64,000 nt of DNA from Acanthosoma haemorrhoidale (lineage: Eukaryota; Arthropoda; Insecta; Hemiptera; Acanthosomatidae). This document shows, piece after piece, positions 12,801-25,419 of this stretch. Position numbers and translations under genes: made by a program. How positions within the stretch are numbered: the stretch's first letter is position 1; every line of letters begins with the position of its first letter. The notes below the pieces were generated by a model. It did no database searches and was not told the origin of the DNA. It saw nothing but the letters and a program-made list of their open reading frames with translations. The stretch lies in NCBI GenBank assembly GCA_930367205.1, contig OV884009.1, forward strand, positions 78,389,189 to 78,453,188, written 5' to 3'.

Positions 12801-14523
12801 GCGTGGTACTTAGAATACCCCCTCTCTTCTATATATTTTCTCAATTCAAAATTGATCATGCAACCGTTCTACACCTTCGCTATCAATACACCTGTTTGTT
12901 ACTATTTTGTTTATCGGGAAATACAGTATTATTTTCATTAGTACAATAGGCTGCTGTGTGCGTACATGTCGGAAAAAATATATATCACAACCAAACATTT
13001 ATCATATGATAGCTTTGTTTTTTAGAGCATGTCAACCAAAACGTTCTCGATTCCTCATATACGTCATATGTTAGCTTTAATGTAGTTTTTATGAAAAAAA
13101 TGATTTTTTACAAGAGCTTATTTGATAAAAAGCAACAGTATCAAAGTTAATTGTTTTTTTCACTATTTAGGCAGGCAAGCCATGGAGGTCACATGCATTG
13201 ATACAATATTTTCTCCAAAAAATTTCTTCCTCTCAAAGGAATCGAAAAATGAGAGGCCTCACGAATGTTTTCAAAGAAACAATTTAATAATTTTTAAAAG
13301 CATTTCAACAAATCGTTATAAATTTTACAAACCTCATTTTATGTTATTTTATCACTTTTACTCCTAAAGTATGCGAACAATTTTATGATGGGCTATCTTT
13401 ATCCGTCAATAACACTGTCGTCAACTGTGTATTTTGGACGATATTTTGAGTCATATACTAAATGTGTAAGCACTGTCCGAGATACATGGATAAAAACTCA
13501 TTTACATCACGTTAAGTGATAACAACTTAGTCACTTATGGTGAACGATAATAGGAATAGTAACACGAAATCTGAGTAAGAAAACAGAAAGGGAGAGTTAG
13601 TAGATTGGTGCAAGAAACTGGAAGAGGGCTACAACAGAGAGGGTCTCGCTCGGGGTAAAGGCAAAGGTCTTTTTTTCTTTTTTTTTTTTAATTACAGCTA
13701 TTTCGAGCTTAGAGATAGACGCTGTAGAAAAGTGTAGTAGATAATGCATGTTTTGATAAGATTTCTTGGAAATCTTCAGCTTTTAATTATTTTTCCATAC
13801 CAACATGTAATTAATCTGTCCATAGTTTTCTCGATGTCTTCATTATGTTACTTCAATAGCCAACACTGTAATTTTGACTTTTCTACTCTTTGTCGTGGAT
13901 AATTGAGTTTTTGAGGGAATTGAATGAAGTGTTACAAAGCATATTTCAGGCATTCCGGAGGATAAAATATTTATTTACAACATGTCCTTAACATCAATAA
14001 AATATAATCCTTTGATCGTTAGTAGCAAGTACAACGGATAGTGTATATGATGGTTTTGATACATTTAATAATTCTGGTTCTGCGAATCAGAGTTGAAGGT
14101 GTATGTGGAATGCTTCAAGCAGGAAACGCACAACAAAGTTTAACATACGAATAATTCCCAATCAAGACAACGTGTCAACCAAAGAGGAGTTATTACAGTT
14201 CAACGAAACCCCTAATTGTCTAAAACATTACAATTTTGTATCTGGTAGTGACGATAGGGGTGGTTTCCGTCTCAGGTGACATATATTGGGACACCATTTT
14301 TTAAAAGTACTTTTGTCAAGATTATATCAAAAAAAAAAATTAATATAAAAATGTTGTAATGAACAGAATTATTGATTATAATAAACGTACAATTTAACAA
14401 AAACGCATGCTGATTACGGCGATCGGACTCGAAATCGACATTTTTGCGCTTAATCAGTAAAAAAAGAAAACGACAGCCACTTAAAGAAGCGTGGTCAAAA
14501 TTAGAGCTTCTATAAAACGTACT
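9854..14523. other. AT-rich interval, no gene seen
   Basis: About 4.7 kb of AT-rich DNA with homopolymers. The open frame at 13122-13367 has low-complexity composition and no recognisable domain. A short palindrome GCGCATGCGC lies near 12345. No RNA gene or element was identified. Confidence 0.45.
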
Positions 14524-14636
14524 GTATGAATGAGCGAGTGAATGAAAATTGTAAATATGGTACGACTGAGAACATTTATCACAATTACTTATTGCCTAAT
14601 AGGGCAGATTGTAATTTTAGCACAATAAAGAAGTTT
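14524..14636 (+). mobile_element. Jockey-A copy: terminal block only
   Basis: Begins CTGTATGAATGAGCGAGTGA and continues through AATTGTAAATATGG, TATTGCCTAATAGGGCAGAT and AATAAAGAAGTT. Only the last ~110 bp of the family is present, consistent with extreme 5' truncation. The open frame at 14526-14759 over it is a non-coding shadow of the tail. Confidence 0.8.
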
Positions 14637-15478
14637 CACTATATACAAAAAGTACTTTTCAAACAGCCACTTGTTCTAAGAGAGATATTGCAATATCGAA
14701 AGGAAATGTTTATAGCTGGTACGAACTGTCATATTTTCCTTATAAAAAAATATAAATAATGTCATTAAACACTTATAAAAAAAACAAAACAAGAAAATAA
14801 ATATATAAAAAGCTTACATTTTATCATTATGTATACGATCTGTTTAAACAAAAGAGATTTTTTATTTATTTACGTTCATTAATTGTTAATAACTATTGAT
14901 TTTGATTGAATTAGAAAGAACGTAAAATTGGGGACCGTGATTTACGTTGATGATGTAAAAATAGATTTAGGTGTCTCACTAGCTCAAAAGTGAACCAAAT
15001 CCGACTCTTCAAATAAAAAATTAAACTCTCCTAAAGGAACAAGGCCGCTAGCTCCCAGCTTCCAGGCTTGAGGCCATTTTGTTTACATCTCATTAAACGG
15101 ATTTTCTGAAACTTGTGCTTGTTTTGCAACGGCGGTTAAGTTATCAAGCAGAAGAACACTTAAGTGCACAATCAATTACTGTTGGCATTTTACTAAACCG
15201 GCTTCCGCCAGAAATAGGACTGTTACTTTTAACGATCAATTTCTTATTTCTTCGTTTTATAAATGTATTTGTTTTTATGTTTAATATAATAAAATTAAAC
15301 ATAAAACATTGATGTTGCCTTTACTTTGAAACAGGTGTTGACAATGGCCTAGCGCTACTCTGTCTTTATGTTCTTATGAAAATGATCTAATTGATTAGTC
15401 TTTTAACGCTTTGCAAAATACACTTTGATAAAATGAAGAGTAAAAATATATATGTATATTCTTTAAAAACGTTTTTGT
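14637..15478. other. AT-rich interval, no gene seen
   Basis: No supported feature. The small open frame at 15115-15312 has no recognisable domain. Confidence 0.4.
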
Positions 15479-15791
15479 AATTAGTAGTAAATATCCTAAT
15501 TTAAAAGGAATTGAATATTTTTTTTTTATACTTTTTGTCAGCACTCTATATAATTATAATTATTTGTTATAACCATCTTATTTGAATATATTTCACAATT
15601 CCTAGTTTCTCAATTTATTAATAACTAGAACATTGGCCTTGAGATCGGGCGATTCAATCGGGATAAATTCCTATGTCAAAGACATAAAACAATTCGAATT
15701 AAAGATCTCATGACGGACCTGCCAAATTAGTTAAGGTAAATTGATCAAATAAAGTAGAAAGAGAAATGGTAAAAAAAGAGGTAGGTTTCAA
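15479..15791 (+). mobile_element. Partial LTR of the Gag-only LTR family (3' half)
   Basis: Homologous to roughly the last 310 bp of the LTRs at 41,081 and 43,507. Shared words include GAGATCGGGCGATTCAATCG, AAAGATCTCATGACGGACCT and GAGGTAGGTTTCAA at the terminus. It differs from them by many substitutions, so it is much older than the intact element. The 5' part, including the terminal hairpin, is missing. Like the intact element, its right end runs directly into a TATATATATA tract. Confidence 0.75.
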
Positions 15792-17602
15792 TATATATAT
15801 AAATATATGTACAACGGTATTTTGAAAGTAATAACGTTTTAAAAGCAAAATGTATGTAATAGATATCGCCTTGGTTTCAGTTCTCTAAACCAGATTTAAT
15901 TGGTAGTTATTGAAGAAGCTACTCATTTCCACTTACACGGATAATTAAATCCCTATCAGACTCACCCTCTCCGAAAAACTCTTATTGTAATAAGTTTAAT
16001 TATATATTAAACTTATGAATAATGCTGAACATTTATATGATCTTATTTGTTGAAAAGAGCTGTGGGACCAAATGAGAAAATGTGTTTGTTTTTATATGTA
16101 TTAGGACTATTTTAAAAAACAAAACGCTGGCGATCATTTTACGGACCCTAATATTTATAAGTTATACAGTATCTGAAAATACATGGTAGTAATAATATAT
16201 GTTGGCAAGCTTGATATTCTCGTTAATTTTGAGAGTAACCATAAAATGGGAACAAAAGACCCAACATCAGCCCCATATCGAGTACATTTCATAATGTGCT
16301 CTATATAAATTGATATTGATGGAATGAGCAGTTTCAATCCATTTTGGGAATTACAAAAATTTATTACTAATGGATATCTAATAAAAACTTCGGTGGCTTC
16401 CGATTCTATCTACTAGTTAAATTTTTTATATTCGACTCGATAACAAATTCATTTTATAACACCATACAATCATGGCTCTATAAATTAACAATTTATAGGT
16501 TAAGTCTTTAATAGACTATTAACAGGGAAAATGTACGGCTGTCATTTAAATGCCATATATCCAATATAACTAAATAGGAGGTTGAATGTTAATTAATAAA
16601 CCTGATACTAAACAGGCTATAAAAAAAGTCACAATTTGTTAAGCCGCGCAACCGGTTTTGAGGACACTACTCCCAAATTATAAGCAGTCTGTTTTTAGCG
16701 TATAATTTTAAGATTGATTCAGAATATCTAAACATGAAATAAAACTAAATAACAAATTGTGAATGTGGTAAAAAAATGTATATTTGTTCTATAAATATTA
16801 ATTGTCCAACTGGTAAGACTTCATTATGAAACAGATACGGAAAGAAGTATGTATCTCTTCAGGTTTTGCTAGTTGAAGGTATCAAATCGTTCAAAACCGG
16901 CAAGCCCCCCGATATTCTTCAAATCCAGTCCCTGCAATCCTGAAGATGGCTAACTCTCCCTTCTGTACCAACCGTACTCCTGGACGCTGATGTCAACACC
17001 CCATTATTTCAAGTCCTAGCCTTACTACTTAATACTTCACGCTACAAGAACATCCTTTCCTGCCTCCCTGGCCATCCCAATCCGCATGCTAATGCTAATG
17101 CTAATGCTAGTCAATACTCCCATCTCATCCCTGTAACCTAGGGCGACGCCAAAGGCGGAGATGGCCAACCATCTAAACCAACTAGCATGATTACAAGTGA
17201 CAAGTTAGTTGGTTTGGGATGATGAGCCTTTTTACCCCATAAAATAGCAAGACATTCTAAGCTGATGTTCTAACCACTGCATACTTTGCGTGAACATTTC
17301 AATATGTATATAAGCGAATGTACGTCAAATTTAATACTTATAAAAAAAGAAAAAGTTTGCGTTAAAGAACAACAACGGAAGCCAGAACAATGTATATATA
17401 TGTTCGGGATGTTTACATCTCGAAGTCCAGGGATTAAGGCTGGATACTGGTGGTGCCCGGACATTAACTAATTAATTCTAATTTGTATATATATAAATAA
17501 TGTCACGTTATCTGGAAAACTGATATTTGTTGCATGAAATATCAAACATATTTGATGAGTACACCATTTGTCTCATCATTTCACGTTTGATATGATAAAA
17601 AC
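15792..17602. other. AT-rich interval with a GC-richer island at 16.88-17.23 kb
   Basis: Mostly AT-rich. Positions 16880-17230 are GC-richer and hold a short GCTAAT tandem repeat (17088-17110). Composition suggests an old element or a patch of different origin, but no protein motif is readable. The complementary small frames at 17270-17471 are unassigned. Confidence 0.4.
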
Positions 17603-17850
17603 CACTTTATTATGATAAAACTACAACTGCGTATTTGGGCAATAAGTAATTGTGATAAATGTTTTCATTCATACTATGTTTACAATTTTCATTCACTCGC
17701 TCATTTATATAGTATTTAAAAACAGCCCAGAGACCTCCCAAATCCACATGGTTGTCACCTCTCTCGAATGCGAAAGAGGGAGCGAAGTCTTTTGTCAGCC
17801 GCGTCAATGGATACTAGCCAGTGGAGGCTGTCAAAGAGTACATACGCTCA
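17603..17850 (-). mobile_element. Jockey-A copy: 3' UTR and terminal block
   Basis: Reads on the minus strand from TGACAAAAGACTTCGCTCCC, through AACCATGTGGATTTGGGAGG, to the terminal block with AATGAGCGAGTGAATGAAAA, ending in the AATAAAG-type end at 17603. Part of the upstream UTR is rearranged or decayed. No coding part is left. Confidence 0.75.
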
Positions 17851-18248
17851 GATTTCACGTTTAAACGAATTTTTTAATACTAAAAGAAAGTGAAAAGCTA
17901 CTTTATGATTTTTGATCGGATATCTCTAATTATTTTCGATGGAGATTTTTGACACTTAACGAAACAGATAGCCAAATTATTGGCCATACGAAAATCCTAA
18001 TTAAGTATGCTCGGATTGTTTTTATATGAAACACATATTTGCCTACCAAAACTTTGTACTTTCGAATACTCGTACACTTGAATATACTTTTTGGTTATAG
18101 TATTTGATTTGTCCTTAACTGTAGAGAATGTCAGGACATAAGTTAATGAACATAGGGCCAACTTATTAGGCGTTGATTTTTGCCCCGCTGTCATTTTTTT
18201 ACAAAAATATATACAGGGTAACCCGTGGTGATGTTGTCGGGATATTGG
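17851..18248. other. Unassigned interval next to the inverted LTR
   Basis: A minus-strand open frame (17997-18401, 134 codons) runs from here into the LTR. It spans the LTR minisatellite and shows no gag or other domain, so I regard it as a chance frame. Confidence 0.3.
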
Positions 18249-18320
18249 TTGAACAATTGTCGGAGGTGAACAATTGTCGGAAAAGGTGAACAATTGTCGG
18301 AGGTCAACAATTGTCGGATT
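18249..18320. repeat. Short minisatellite inside the inverted LTR
   Basis: Four copies of AACAATTGTCGG at about 18252, 18269, 18289 and 18306 with spacers of different length (unit spacing 17, 20 and 17 bp). Each unit contains the palindrome ACAATTGT. The relative at 1.4-1.9 kb lacks this array. Confidence 0.8.
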
Positions 18321-19039
18321 GCTGTAGTTAATAACATGGACCATGTTCCATGTAGGCGTTAATATCTGACTCCATTTATTGATAGGGATGTGTCCCGACA
18401 AGTCGTCAGGGGTCTGCTATAGGCTGTGAGGCAAAGTGCCGTCGTATAGGTGTAGCATAGCGAGAGTCGATTAGCGGAAGGCTGAGGGGGGCTTACTCCC
18501 AGGGCCCCGAGGCCCTGGCATATCGCGAGGTAATCGGCTGTGGAGATTAGTAAACAGAGTGAGCCCACCAGGGCCAGGTGGCCCTGGGGCAAGTGATAAG
18601 TCGTGCGGCTATGAAGCTAAGAGACAGAGTGGCGAATCATAGGACAGCAGGGAGAGAGTAGGGTTTACTCCTTATTTCCTGGCCTTTTTATATCATCTCC
18701 CCTCCCTCGCGAGAGGTGCAGTTGCTGACAGGGGCATGTTTTATGATACGTGGTGACCACTTTGTTATATGGCCGTTGGGATAAAAAAGGGTGTGTTTTA
18801 TGGCAGTCAGGTGGCTAATTCGTGTAGGTTTATTGCCGTACCCTTTGAGTTACTTGTCTACGACTTCCGACCTCTCTATGATTTATTACCGCCTGTCGGT
18901 GTCCGTATGTCTGCCTGTTTCCTACTACGTGCCGCGACCCTGATTTATTCCAAAGAAGCTTACAAGATTTACATTATATTATAATACATTATGAACCAGA
19001 GTGTAGGGTAATTTATATATATAGTTAGCGGTTGCTACA
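18249..19039 (-). mobile_element. LTR related to the CsRn1-like LTR at 1.4 kb, inverted
   Basis: On the minus strand it starts TGTAGCAACCGCTAACT at 19039 and shares with the 1398 LTR the next words (AATTACCCTACACTCTGG), a TATA candidate (18683-18693), ATCTCCACAGCC, a GC palindrome with one mismatch (18499-18518) and AACATGGACCATGTT (18333-18347). It has one extra hairpin of the same kind (18568-18587, CCAGGGCC / GGCCCTGG with a 4-nt loop) and a minisatellite near its 3' end. No PBS can be seen downstream, so it is a solo or broken LTR. The open frames at 18359-18592 and 18769-18984 lie within it and are not genes. Confidence 0.6.
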
Positions 19040-20209
19040 GATGTGTTTAATGCACTTTATGATGATGCACAGGATTTGTGACAAAATTTTCAGGGAATAC
19101 ATTATTAATGTTTAAGTATATTATTTACCAATATTACAATATAAAACGTGGCAGCAAGATTTATTTTTTCCCTCTTATTATTCTTAATTTGTTGAATGTG
19201 CCTTATTGTTAACCCAATGTTAAAACTTCTGAAAAATAGACTTGCCAGTGCTACAAAAAAACCACAGTATGAACATTTTTCTTAACAAATTAAAGATAAC
19301 GTTGATAATGAACGCAATAATCATAACTTAATAAACTTTAACCCTAAAGTTTCATTTTATGAGATACATCAATTGCTAATATACTAATATCTTTGAGATT
19401 CAAATAAGCAAATCAATCTTGTACAAGTCTAAATAGTTTCTTGATGAATAGCTGCATTAGAGAGAAAGCTATATGGGATTAAAGTGGTCAATATTCACAA
19501 ATTCGTGTTGAATCGCCTTGCGAATGTTTTCAAATTTATAGTGGATAATTTGGGAGATAAAAACCCAAGTGCTGTTATAAGCGGTAGTTGAGGAGTAATT
19601 TCCCAATATGAAGTTAGAATAAAAAGTTACCCGCAGAAGAATTAATTCGTTTACCATAGTAACTGAGGCCTAATCTTCTGGCTGTGGTAATTATAGGATG
19701 GAAGGGTGTTATATTACCTAGGAGGGGAATATTAAAGGAGGATTAAATGCTAATTATTTCTGAAAACTACTATAAAATAAACAGTAAACAAAAACTGACG
19801 ATTGAGGACACAACGTGTTGCTTTGGCGAGGTCTGAAGTAACTTTAAATGTCCTGGGCAGCCAGGAGTATACACATGGCTACCTGCCGATCCGTACAGCA
19901 AAGGAATTCAACGGAAAACGCACTCCCTTCAAATCAACCTATTTCTAATAAAGAAATAAGTAGGATTCTAAATATTTTATTAAAATATTATGCTTAATCA
20001 CGTAGTGGTTTTGAGTGTGGCGTGAAAACGTTATAGTAGGTGACCACCAACACTTTACCTGCCGATGAAGACCACGATTATGAAAAAAATAAGTTCTCAA
20101 TTAAAGGTCGAGTTGTAATATTTTTATTAATTTTTAATAGTTTGGAATATATTGCAATTAGAAGAATATATATGTATTTTTTTTAAAATAATTATATATT
20201 ATATTTCTT
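19040..20209. other. AT-rich interval, no gene seen
   Basis: No supported feature. The minus frame at 19469-19657 is unassigned. Confidence 0.4.
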
Positions 20210-20277
20210 TAATCAGTCTGGAACGAACCGTAGTGAACGACCAAAAAATAATGTATCAGTGCTGGAAAGCGCTCTAC

Positions 20278-20362
20278 TATATATAATGCACACGTTTAAC
20301 GTCAGTGGTGGGTGTAGCTAGTAGCGAAGTTGAATTAGTCAGTTTACTTTGTGTTGTATAAA
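20278..20362 (+). promoter_or_regulatory. LTR-like TATA / initiator / polyadenylation cluster
   Basis: TATATATAA (20278-20286) is followed 24-26 bp later by the arthropod initiator-like TCAGT (20302-20306) and about 45 bp after that by AATAAA in TATAAAATAAACGTGC. A promoter and a polyadenylation signal packed into under 100 bp is typical of an LTR. I could not define LTR ends, so this stays a candidate. Confidence 0.25.
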
Positions 20363-20730
20363 ATAAACGTGCTTTCGACGCATTTAGTTCCATATATGTT
20401 CCTAGTTATATGCTTATATGTTTATATACGGTGTCTTCTACTTCATTGTTTTTAAATAGTCTCTCATTTTAATCCCGACATGAATTAATAGAGTAAAAGA
20501 AAGCGAATGTATAACTTGAATAATCTAGAACCTAGCTTCTAGACAATTTGAATGGAGAAAATAAATCAACCCAAGTTGGTTTTCACCAAGCCTGTGGTAA
20601 AATCTAAAATGCTGCTCTTGCTCCAGTCGAAATTCCTCCCCTACTCGCAAAGATGAAAAAGCCATTCCAGGATTTGGAAGAATTTCCACCGATTGGTTGT
20701 TTGAGGGATTTCGTAACAAAATGTTAGATT

Positions 20731-20894
20731 AAGTCAGGAATACAAGATTTACAGTTGGCTGATAACACCGTCTCAAGAAGAATACAAGACATTCCGAAAG
20801 ACAAGCTAACTGAGTTAAAATGTCTAAAAATGACGAGTCTACAGATGTATCAGCCTCTGCCCAGTTTTCCAGTGATGATGTGAATAGGATTTAG
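20731..20894 (+). pseudogene. hAT transposase fragment, ZBED-like
   Basis: Two adjacent frames give a continuous match to the conserved start of ZBED5/SCAND3-type hAT transposases. The first reads SGIQDLQLADNTVSRRIQDI from 20734 on; the family has a (L)SDNTV-RRI-D(M) segment here. After a one-base frameshift near 20800-20828 the second frame reads NDESTDVSASAQF (20829 on), matching the DESTD(V)S--AQ catalytic-core segment that carries the first conserved Asp. The second frame then runs to a stop at 20892-20894. A stop at 20725 and the frameshift make it non-functional. Flanking sequence to about 21340 could be more of the same element but is not readable with confidence. Family assignment is from recognised motifs. 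Confidence 0.6.
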
Positions 20895-21971
20895 TAACCT
20901 TACAATAACAGAAAGAATATCTATTGAAAATACTAACCAATGATCGCTAATATCAATGGATTTATCGCCTTATGCAAGAAAGATAAATCATTCCTAAACC
21001 GTATGTCGTATTAATTGACTAACAACCAGAATTTTTGTGGTAGAATACTTTCCTTCGGACCCGTCATGAAAATAGTTACCAAATAATAAATTTTATTCTA
21101 GCAGTGCATTTGTAACATCGCATTTTTAAAGCTCTGGTAGAAAATCAAGAAGATCCTTTTGACCTCGAACGTTGGTCCAGTAAAGACAATGTTCTTACAT
21201 GATTTGTAAATTTGAATGAAAATGCAATCAATGCCAAAAACAAACATTTTGTTGAACTGACTGACTCTCGCTTGCTGGTTGGTGGATTTGGCTTTGACTA
21301 CAGGCAATCATTTGAGTTAGAAGCTGCAAATAGGAGACAGACATATAGCTATATTTTCTGTAAACTCGTTCAAAGCTAAACTGGTTCTGCGGATATCGTA
21401 TCTGTAGATTGAGTTTTAAGTCAATAAAGTTTACTCTTTTTTTTCACTTTTTGGTTTTTCTTTGTCAAGTGACATTTATTTTTTTTTTTTAGCAAAAATT
21501 GATTTTTGGTTATGTCTACTTTATTTTTATTCATAGAGGACTCGTCCCCAGAACCAATTTTCGTCTATCTATTACATGAAGTCACTTCCCAAATATGATA
21601 AAAAAAAGGAGCGACGCTGAAATTTACTTATCATAATTTGTCATCATTCACTTTAAGACCAGTTCAGTTTCAAAAGTAATTTCAGCAGTTAATTATCATC
21701 GAACCAATGACCACCCTTATGTTAATCACTTTACTTGCCAAGTAGATATAACCGAAATTTCTCTTACATTGCATTGCTTGTCCAAGTAAGGACAGAAAAC
21801 GTGGTGTTGGAAGCTTTGTGTCAATCCAACAATCAACAACAATCCAACCTCAAATCCAATGTATCAGATGAAAACTTCAAAACAGATTCCTATTCATGAG
21901 AAAGGCATCAAACGAGGTAAAATCATTTTTCAGAATCATAACCTTCACTCTTGACGAGAACACGCATCGTG
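20895..21971. other. Interval downstream of the hAT fragment
   Basis: Possible decayed remainder of the hAT element up to about 21340. The minus-strand open frame 21098-21307 is unassigned. T-rich homopolymers occur at about 21430-21490. Confidence 0.3.
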
Positions 21972-22346
21972 AGTTATATAATGCTAAGAATATTATAATG
22001 CTAACATTATACATAATGCTAAAAGTAGAAGCAAGCCCCTTCTAGTGTATACCTGCCTCGTGACTTCATGGAAGTCACTGGTGTTTCCTGTTATTTTTTA
22101 AGTAAGCGACCGCATCCCTCCAAGACCGCGCTCCAAATCCCGGAACTACCCTTTTCTTATACGTATATGTCTCAGCTTTAGTCCCAGATCACACTTGTTC
22201 TCAGACAGTTGTTCCCACACATCCCAACTAGACTGTAGTAACGTAACTCATAATATTTGTATATACCAGTGTTTTGCTTGTACTTCATGATAAAGCTTTT
22301 CTTTCTTTTCTTTTAAAAGACTCTCCTCAACAAAGATTATTTAACT
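21972..22346 (+). mobile_element. Candidate solo LTR, AGTTA...TAACT family, copy 1
   Basis: About 375 bp homologous over its length to 35384-35737. It begins AGTTATATAATGCTAA and ends AAAGATTATTTAACT, giving inverted AGTTA/TAACT termini of the kind known in some Gypsy-group LTRs. Shared internal words include TGTATACCTGCCTCGTGACT and AGCTTTTCTTTCTTTTCTTT after a polyadenylation-like element (ATAAAG). Similarity stops abruptly at both ends in both copies. No PBS follows. No clear target duplication was found (CGTG versus GTCG). Confidence 0.5.
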
Positions 22347-24399
22347 GTCGTCAAACTATCTCTCACCAGCGTATCCGTGCTTCAAGCAGGTGATTCATAA
22401 ACTATATGGTTGTGTTAGAGTTAAACTTAAGTTCGTCAGGAATAAAGGTTTATTATGAAATCCAAAAATTAGTTCGGGATTAATTCAGAAGTCAAATTAA
22501 ACATTTGTCATTTTTTATGGAAGTTTCGTTTGTTACATTGATTTTTCGTTAGTATTTTTATTTGTTCTTATGAAGTTACGGTTTTCGTTAATTAGTTTTA
22601 TACATCACTAAGTATATTTTCTAGTCACTCAATATAAGAATTTGCCTTGTTTAAAGAGATACATCTCATTCACTCGAGCTCTACTAACTTTTGAGATGGA
22701 GAGCATGAGAGATGGATGAGTTTAAGAGTACTCCACGGGTGATCAATAGTGTCGGCATTTACTGATTTTATTTCAAGGTGAATAGTTACCATTTAAATTT
22801 CAATAGTTATTGTGAAAACGGTATCTAATCTTGAAGACGAATCGTTTAACTGTTTGTTAAATGCCATATTCCGTCCTATCCTTAATTTTTTATTACCCTT
22901 TTATATGTGTTACTTAACTTATATTCACTGTAAAATAATTCAGGTTCATTTTTTAATAATAACAGGTCAAACCTTTAGGCAAACCTTTAGATGTTGTTTA
23001 TTTACTTTATGTTACATACATAGGTACATGATAGGTGCCTATCTGTTAATTTAATTTTCACAACATAACCACTCAATATAACGAGCCCCGAATCAACCAG
23101 AAACGTTGACTTATAAATCTTACATCTAACAATCATTGCCGATTTCATCAAAAGTTTTTGATATTATTAACATATTTTATTCAATTTGTAAGAAAATTAT
23201 AAACTATTTCTGCAATGAACCTAGCAGATTTCATCAATTTAGTTATAGACACTGATATTAAAAGAGCTCTTAAATATATTCTGTTTTAATTGCCAATTGT
23301 GAAATGTCTACGCCTGTTGCGAAACTCGACCGTCTCCAATGATTTTAGACTAAGCCATATATAAATGGCAATATGAATAAATAAATATTGATTAATCAAT
23401 AAATTCCATGTGGTGACCTTATATAGGGATTATCCCATGTAGGTTGAGGCAAAAATCTTTAAGAAACAACATGCGGAATGGAGCGTATCAGGGCCATGTA
23501 GTGCTTAATTAAAAAGACTTGCTGAATTATTACGCTCTAGTAAATAATCGTGTCAGAAAAAAAAATAAACATTGATTAGTTATAAATAAAGCAACTGTAA
23601 ACAAAATATCGTGAATTTTGTATACAATCGGCTTATTCAATAATTTATTACTGATATGCTACATTTTATCACATGGAGAAATATTTATTGAAATCTACAT
23701 TAGTAATTAACCATCGTCATACTGATTTTGTTCATTTTTCATTAAAATTGTAAAAAGTATAGAAAATCGTTTTTTATTTATCATTATTATTATCGTCTAA
23801 AATCGTTATTATAGTATCTTTACTAACTTCAATACTAAAATTATTCAACTGGGAGCTTATTTTTGGCTGTGAATTAAGATATGAATGAATTTTCGGGATA
23901 ATAGCTAAGAATCATGATAGAGATGTTAAATTTTCATCAAATTTATTGACGAAGAACTAGGATACTATATTATCAGGTCCTGATGATAAGAAAAAAAAGT
24001 TGGATACTAAACATAGAGTAATAACAGTTATTGACGAGAGGTAGATTAGATAAGATTATTCTTTTTTTTAACATAAACCATATTTCGAAAAAACATATTT
24101 CGAGAAACCATATTTCATTGGTTCAAGCGCCGTTGCTGCTTGCGGTTCTCAAGTATAAGCTAAGCAGCCAACATACTTTTTCCATCCTCAAACACTAATG
24201 TTTTCCGAGACAAACTCCCCTATGTGTTACAATAATGTACAGTTGATAAATTCTTATCTGGAAAATAAGAACAATTACATCTTCAAAAGAGAAGAGAGAA
24301 AATTGACAATCTAAAATAAGGTGTAGACCTCTGTAAGAAAATAATAAAAATATTAGACAACCATTAGGTGCGAAGGCAAGGACTACCTCCAACGCGTCA
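22347..24399. other. AT-rich interval, no gene seen
   Basis: No supported feature. The frame at 22812-23054 is AT-rich and unassigned. Confidence 0.4.

Positions 24400-25419
<1,020 letters not shown>

Noticed and set aside
18249..18320. CRISPR-like array of short repeats
   Set aside because: Units are 12-14 bp with spacers of 3-6 bp, inside an LTR; this is a minisatellite, not CRISPR.
17997..18401. 134-codon minus-strand frame
   Set aside because: It starts in an LTR, crosses its minisatellite and shows no domain; most likely open by chance.
18568..18587. GC hairpin as a Rho-independent terminator
   Set aside because: The context is an LTR in a eukaryotic genome and no T run follows; it is better explained as an LTR leader stem.
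24118..24178. tRNA-like segment with GGTTCAAGCGCC
   Set aside because: Only a B-box-like word is present; no cloverleaf pairing or A box at the right distance.
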